The position numbers and the translations under genes were made by a program. DNA of 64,000 bases from Salipiger bermudensis. Lineage in GTDB: Bacteria; Pseudomonadota; Alphaproteobacteria; Rhodobacterales; Rhodobacteraceae. The stretch is from positions 248,001 to 312,000 of the forward strand of contig NZ_JAHVIA010000002.1 of assembly GCF_019801965.1 (NCBI RefSeq). The letters are read 5' to 3'. The notes under the pieces were generated by a model that worked only from the letters and a program-made list of their open reading frames with translations, did no database searches and was not told where the DNA came from. Below, piece after piece: positions 60,283-64,000 of the stretch (positions are counted from its first letter, which is position 1; each line of letters starts with the position of its first letter).

Positions 60283-62293
60283 GCTCCTCGCCCTCGTCGC
60301 CCTGCTCTGGGCGGTGGCGCTGGGGCGCGATGCCGCCGACGACTGGATCGTGCGGACCGAGATGCCGGTGCTGGTCCATGCCACGGCGCCGGAGGTGCGC
60401 GACCGCGAGGAGCGGCTCCTGCGGGCCTACACGGTGGAGGACGGGCTCTGGCGCATGGAGCTTACGCCCGACCGGGTCGATCCGCTGTTCTTCGCGATGC
60501 TGATCGCCTACGAGGACAAGCGGTTTGAGGATCATCAGGGTGTTGATGCGCTGGCCTCGCTGCGCGCCGCCTGGCAGGGGCTGAAGGCGGGGCGCATCGT
60601 CTCGGGCGCGTCGACGCTGACCATGCAGGTGGCGCGGCTGCTCGAGGATGGCGGAACCGGCGCTTGGGCGGGCAAGCTGCGGCAGGTGAGGCTGGCGCTG
60701 GCGCTGGAGCGGCGGCTGGAGAAGCATGAGATCCTGCAGCTCTACCTGCGGCTCGCGCCCTATGGCGGCAATCTCGAGGGGCTGCGCGCGGCCACTTTGG
60801 CGTGGTTCGGCAAGGAGCCGGGGCGGCTGACGCCCGCCGAGGCGGCGCTGCTGGTGGCACTGCCGCAGGCGCCCGAGGCGCGCCGCCCGGACCGTCATTC
60901 CGAAGCCGCCCGTGCCGCCCGCGACCGCGTTCTGGCCCGCATGGTGCGCGCCGGGGTGATCGACGGCGAGACGGCCCGCGCGGCACTGCGCGATCCTGCG
61001 CCCAAGCGCCGCCATGCCGTCCCGCAGATCGCCCCGCATCTCGCCGACCGCGCCATCGCCGAAGGTGCGGGGCGGCACATGCTGACCCTCGACCGCGACC
61101 TGCAGCAGAGCCTCGAGCGGCTCGCCACGACCTACATGCAGGGCCGCGATCCCCGCCTGTCGCTGGCGCTGATCGTCGCCGACCACCGGAGCGGCGAGGT
61201 GTTGGCGAGCGTCGGCTCCGCCTCCTACGCCGCCACGCGCGGGCAGGGCTTCGTCGACATGACGCGGGCGCTGCGCTCGCCGGGCTCGACGCTGAAGCCG
61301 CTGGTCTACGGGCTGGCCTTCGACCGCGGGCTGGCGCATCCCGAGACGCTGATCTCGGATACGCCGGTGCAGTTCGGCACCTACGCGCCGCAGAATTTCG
61401 ACGGCCAGTTCCGTGGCGAGCTTCGGGTGGCGCGGGCGCTGCAGCTCTCGCTCAACATCCCGGTCGTGCGGCTGACCGATGCCATGGGGCCGGCGCATGT
61501 GATGGCGGCGCTGGAGACCGCGGGACTCTCGCCTCAGCTTCCCGGCGGGCAGCCGGGGCTGGCGCTGAGCCTCGGCGGGGTGGGGCTGTCGCTCTGGGAC
61601 ATGGTCACGCTCTACGCGGCGCTCGCCGAGGGCGGCGAGGCACGGCAGCTGCGCTGGAGGCTGGGCGAGGAGGAGCGCGGAACGCGGCGACTGATGAGCC
61701 CCCGCGCGGCGTGGCAGGTGGGGCACGTTCTGGCGGGGCTGGCGCCGCCGCCGCAGGCCGGCCCGCCGGGGCGGGTGGCCTACAAGACCGGCACCTCCTA
61801 CGGCCACCGCGACGCCTGGGCGCTGGGCTATGACGGGCGCTACGTGGCGGGCGTCTGGATCGGGCGGCCCGACGGCACGCCGGTGCCCGGCGCCTTCGGC
61901 GGCGAGCTGGCCGCGCCGCTGCTCTTCGAGGCGCTGGGCCGGGCGCGGGCCGAGCCGGTGCCGCTGCCCGCGCCGCCACCCGATACGCTTCTGGTGAGCA
62001 ACGCCAAGCTGCCCGCGCCCTTGCGCCGCTTCGGCGGCAGCGCGGCACTGGCGCCGTCCTTGCAGGTGACCTTCCCGCCCGAGGGGGCGCGGCTGTTGGC
62101 GGAGCCGCGCGGCGTGCCGGTGAAGCTGCGCGGGGGCGTCCCGCCCTTCACGCTGCTGGCCGACGGCGAGGTGCTGGGCACGCGGCTGCGCGGCCCGGAG
62201 ATCCTCGCGCCGCTCGCGGGGCCGGGCTTCATCACGCTCTCGGTGATCGACGCCACCGGGCAGGCCGGGCGGGTCTCGATCGAGCTGCGCTGA
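60275..62293 (+). CDS. pbpC: Penicillin-binding protein 1C
   Basis: A 672-residue bifunctional peptidoglycan synthase. One N-terminal helix (LLALVALLWAVALG) precedes the GT51 glycosyltransferase (YEDKRFEDHQGVD, SGASTLTMQVARLLE). The transpeptidase has its serine in SPGSTLKPLVYG and KTGTSYGHRDAW. A C-terminal penicillin-binding C domain follows (TFPPEGARLLAEP). ATG 60275 is chosen; an upstream ATG would extend the overlap with DUF1089. Together with the macroglobulin it is thought to repair walls and trap intruding proteases. Confidence 0.94.
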   Translation: MPRLLALVALLWAVALGRDAADDWIVRTEMPVLVHATAPEVRDREERLLRAYTVEDGLWRMELTPDRVDPLFFAMLIAYEDKRFEDHQGVDALASLRAAWQGLKAGRIVSGASTLTMQVARLLEDGGTGAWAGKLRQVRLALALERRLEKHEILQLYLRLAPYGGNLEGLRAATLAWFGKEPGRLTPAEAALLVALPQAPEARRPDRHSEAARAARDRVLARMVRAGVIDGETARAALRDPAPKRRHAVPQIAPHLADRAIAEGAGRHMLTLDRDLQQSLERLATTYMQGRDPRLSLALIVADHRSGEVLASVGSASYAATRGQGFVDMTRALRSPGSTLKPLVYGLAFDRGLAHPETLISDTPVQFGTYAPQNFDGQFRGELRVARALQLSLNIPVVRLTDAMGPAHVMAALETAGLSPQLPGGQPGLALSLGGVGLSLWDMVTLYAALAEGGEARQLRWRLGEEERGTRRLMSPRAAWQVGHVLAGLAPPPQAGPPGRVAYKTGTSYGHRDAWALGYDGRYVAGVWIGRPDGTPVPGAFGGELAAPLLFEALGRARAEPVPLPAPPPDTLLVSNAKLPAPLRRFGGSAALAPSLQVTFPPEGARLLAEPRGVPVKLRGGVPPFTLLADGEVLGTRLRGPEILAPLAGPGFITLSVIDATGQAGRVSIELR

Positions 62294-62410
62294 GTTGCGC
62301 GCCATGCCGGGGCCTCAGGCTGGGATCATGTGTACCAAAACGAAAAACCGGTCGACATCGCGGCCCGTGCGCGGTTGTCTGGCCCGGCAACCCGACAGCC
62401 GGAGGCGCCC

Positions 62411-63583
62411 ATGAAACTGCTTTTCGACCATGATGAATACCGCGCGCGCGTGGCCCGCACGCAGGCCGCCATGCGGATCCGGGGCATCGACGTGCTGCTG
62501 GTCTCGAACCCGGCGAACCAGTTCTACCTGACGGGCTATGACGGCTGGTCATTCTACACGCCGCAGATGGTGGTGGTCTCGGTCGACGCGGAGGAACCGT
62601 TCTGGTTCGGTCGCAAGATGGACGCGGTGGGCGCTAAATTCACCGCCTATCTCAGCGAAGAGAACGTCATTCCCTATCCCGACAAATACGTCGGCAGCGA
62701 CGAGCTGCACCCGATGGACTACCTCGTCGAGCTCTTGAAGGAGAAGGGCTGGGACAAGGGCCGCATCGCCGCCGAGCAGGACGATTACTACTACACCGCC
62801 AAGTGGAACCGCATCCTGACGCAGGGCCTCGGGCAGGGAGAGTTCGACGACGGTTTCCTGCTGGTCAACCGCGTGCGCATGGTCAAGTCCCCGCGCGAGC
62901 TCGAATACATGGCGCAGGCCGGCCAGATCGCCACGCTGGCGATGGACAGCGCCCGTCAGCTCTGCAAGCCCGGCGTGCGGCAATGCGACGTGATGGCCGA
63001 GCTCTACCGCGTCACCACCTCCGGCACGCCCGACTTCGGCGGCACCTTCCCCTGCAAGCCGCCCAATGCCATGGTCGGCGAGATCGCCTCGGCCCCGCAT
63101 CTGAGCTGGACCGACGCGCCGCTCGAGGAGGGCGAGATCTTCTATATCGAGATGGGCGGCATCCGGCACCGCTATCACTCGCCGCTGTCGCGCTGCGTCT
63201 ACGTGGGCGAGCCGCCCGCCGAACTGGTCGAAACCACCAAGGTGATCCGCGAGGGGCTCGAAGCGGCGCTGGGCGTGGTGAAGCCCGGCATCGAGTGCCA
63301 GGAGATGGCCCACGCCTGGGAGGCGGTGATCCGCCGCCATGGCATCGAGAAGGACAGCCGCATCGGCTATCCGGTGGGCATCGGCTTCCCGCCCACATGG
63401 GGCGAGCTGACCTGCTCGCTGCGCGCCGGGGACACCACGGTGATGGAAGAGAACATGACCTTCCATTGCATCCCGGCGCTTTGGCTCGACAAGTACGGCC
63501 TCGTGGTGAGCGAGACCTTCGCGGTGACGGACGGCGGGGCGCAGTGCTTCGCCGACTGCCCGCGAGAGCTTCTGACGGCCTGA
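62411..63583 (+). CDS. M24 creatinase-like peptidase family protein
   Basis: A 390-residue pita-bread enzyme resembling ectoine hydrolase DoeA and creatinase. The N-terminal domain includes ARGIDVLLV-like GIDVLLVSNPANQFYLTGYD and FYTPQMVVVSVDAEEPFWFG; the catalytic domain includes GTPDFGGTFPCKPP and PHLSWTDAPLEEGEIFYIEM. The usual M24 metal aspartates are missing (YIEMGGIRHRYHSPLSRCV), as in metal-free creatinase. It may open a cyclic amidine or cleave an N-acyl bond. ATG 62411 has GGAGG upstream. The following gene is a gamma-glutamyltransferase, suggesting a degradation pathway for an amide or gamma-glutamyl compound. Confidence 0.85.
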   Translation: MKLLFDHDEYRARVARTQAAMRIRGIDVLLVSNPANQFYLTGYDGWSFYTPQMVVVSVDAEEPFWFGRKMDAVGAKFTAYLSEENVIPYPDKYVGSDELHPMDYLVELLKEKGWDKGRIAAEQDDYYYTAKWNRILTQGLGQGEFDDGFLLVNRVRMVKSPRELEYMAQAGQIATLAMDSARQLCKPGVRQCDVMAELYRVTTSGTPDFGGTFPCKPPNAMVGEIASAPHLSWTDAPLEEGEIFYIEMGGIRHRYHSPLSRCVYVGEPPAELVETTKVIREGLEAALGVVKPGIECQEMAHAWEAVIRRHGIEKDSRIGYPVGIGFPPTWGELTCSLRAGDTTVMEENMTFHCIPALWLDKYGLVVSETFAVTDGGAQCFADCPRELLTA

Positions 63584-63595
63584 GGGAGGGCAGAG

Positions 63596-64000
63596 ATGGC
63601 AGGCTTCACGACACGCCCCGAGATCCGCGGCACCTTCGGCATGGTGGCCTCGACGCACTGGATCGCCTCGGCGGTCGGCATGGCGATCCTCGAGAAGGGC
63701 GGCAACGCCTTCGATGCGGCAGTGGCCACAGGGTTTGTCCTGCAGGTGGTCGAGCCGCATCTCAACGGCCCGGCGGGCGACTTGCCGGTGCTGTTCCACT
63801 CGGCTGAGAGCAGCGCGCCTGGCGTGCTCTGCGCGCAGGGGGTGGCCCCTGCCGCGGCGACCATCGAGGCGATGAAGGCGCAGGGCATCGAGGGGCTGAT
63901 CCCCGGCTCGGGCTTGCTCGCCACCGTGGTGCCCGGCGCCTTTGACGGCTGGCTGCTCCTGCTGCGCGATCATGGCAGCATGGAGCTTTCCGAGGTGCTG
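63596..64000 (+). CDS. Gamma-glutamyltransferase family protein (3' end outside window)
   Basis: The first 135 residues of a GGT-like Ntn-hydrolase, cut by the window edge. FGMVASTHWIASAVGMAILE and GGNAFDAAVATGFVLQVVEP match the family N-terminus; no signal peptide is present, unlike the copy at 26702, so it should be cytoplasmic. ATG 63596 follows GAGGGAGGGCAG and is 12 bases behind the M24 gene, forming an operon. The nucleophile region is not visible. Confidence 0.85.
   Translation, partial: MAGFTTRPEIRGTFGMVASTHWIASAVGMAILEKGGNAFDAAVATGFVLQVVEPHLNGPAGDLPVLFHSAESSAPGVLCAQGVAPAAATIEAMKAQGIEGLIPGSGLLATVVPGAFDGWLLLLRDHGSMELSEVL

Noticed and set aside
1-64000. CRISPR array or rRNA operon
   Set aside because: No regularly spaced repeat-spacer pattern and no 16S/23S/5S sequence were seen on either strand.

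Overview
The window is high-GC DNA from an alphaproteobacterium, most likely a marine Rhodobacteraceae (Roseobacter-group) strain. The signs are uniformly GC-biased third positions, a phosphatidylcholine synthase, an FeS-type cryptochrome/photolyase next to a DUF2256 gene, a TsuA/rhodanese pair, a queuosine-precursor transporter, and intergenic repeats of a kind I associate with that family. The exact genus cannot be read from the sequence.

Region 1 (1-12,632) looks like accessory DNA and the right-hand end of an integrated element. It opens with a sugar/polyol ABC importer operon (substrate-binding protein cut by the window edge, two permeases, ATPase), followed by an aldolase-like TIM-barrel protein and a SorC-type regulator. 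Next comes a mostly non-coding stretch with a small coiled-coil membrane protein, a serine recombinase and a cluster of 11-bp iterons (8675-8923). An AT-richer two-gene module follows (9466-11339). It encodes a DarG-type macrodomain protein overlapping a DarT-type DNA ADP-ribosyltransferase. Gene order is reversed relative to classical darT-darG, and both C-terminal domains look non-standard. This is the best candidate for an undescribed defence or toxin-antitoxin variant. A small regulator operon follows. The region ends in a 45-nt 3' fragment of tRNA-Pro(CGG) plus the terminator expected behind the intact tRNA, a typical attachment-site scar.

Region 2 (13-26 kb) holds sulfur and photo-oxidative stress functions. 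It has a periplasmic tandem rhodanese with a TsuA/YeeE-type transporter. An ECF sigma/RskA-like anti-sigma pair is divergent from a translationally coupled operon of flavin amine oxidase, DUF1365, cyclopropane-fatty-acid-synthase-like methyltransferase, SDR and a TspO-like membrane protein. DUF2177, DUF2256 and an FeS-BCP photolyase follow, then an MsbA-like ABC exporter and tRNA-Gly(TCC).

Region 3 (26-48.5 kb) is housekeeping: flavodoxin, gamma-glutamyltransferase, YbaK, UvrD-like helicase, MltB-type transglycosylase, thiolase, MscS channel, tRNA-Lys(TTT), DapF, MtaB, PaiB-like protein, phosphatidylcholine synthase, thymidine kinase, RimO, an L,D-transpeptidase, ArfB, YhhQ, a phytase-like protein, MepA, a UMF1 transporter, a thioesterase and YggT. 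Between arfB and yhhQ lies an 18-codon reading frame preceded by a 17-nt perfect complement to the 16S rRNA 3' end and followed by a strong hairpin.

Region 4 (48.5-64 kb) has RecQ and YaaA, then degenerate 28-bp tandem repeats bridging two convergent gene ends. A hybrid histidine kinase follows whose first receiver has Glu at the phospho-acceptor site. Then come an alpha-2-macroglobulin/DUF1089/PBP1C operon, a creatinase-like M24 protein and a second gamma-glutamyltransferase cut by the right edge. No rRNA operon or CRISPR array was seen, and no intact insertion sequence was recognised.
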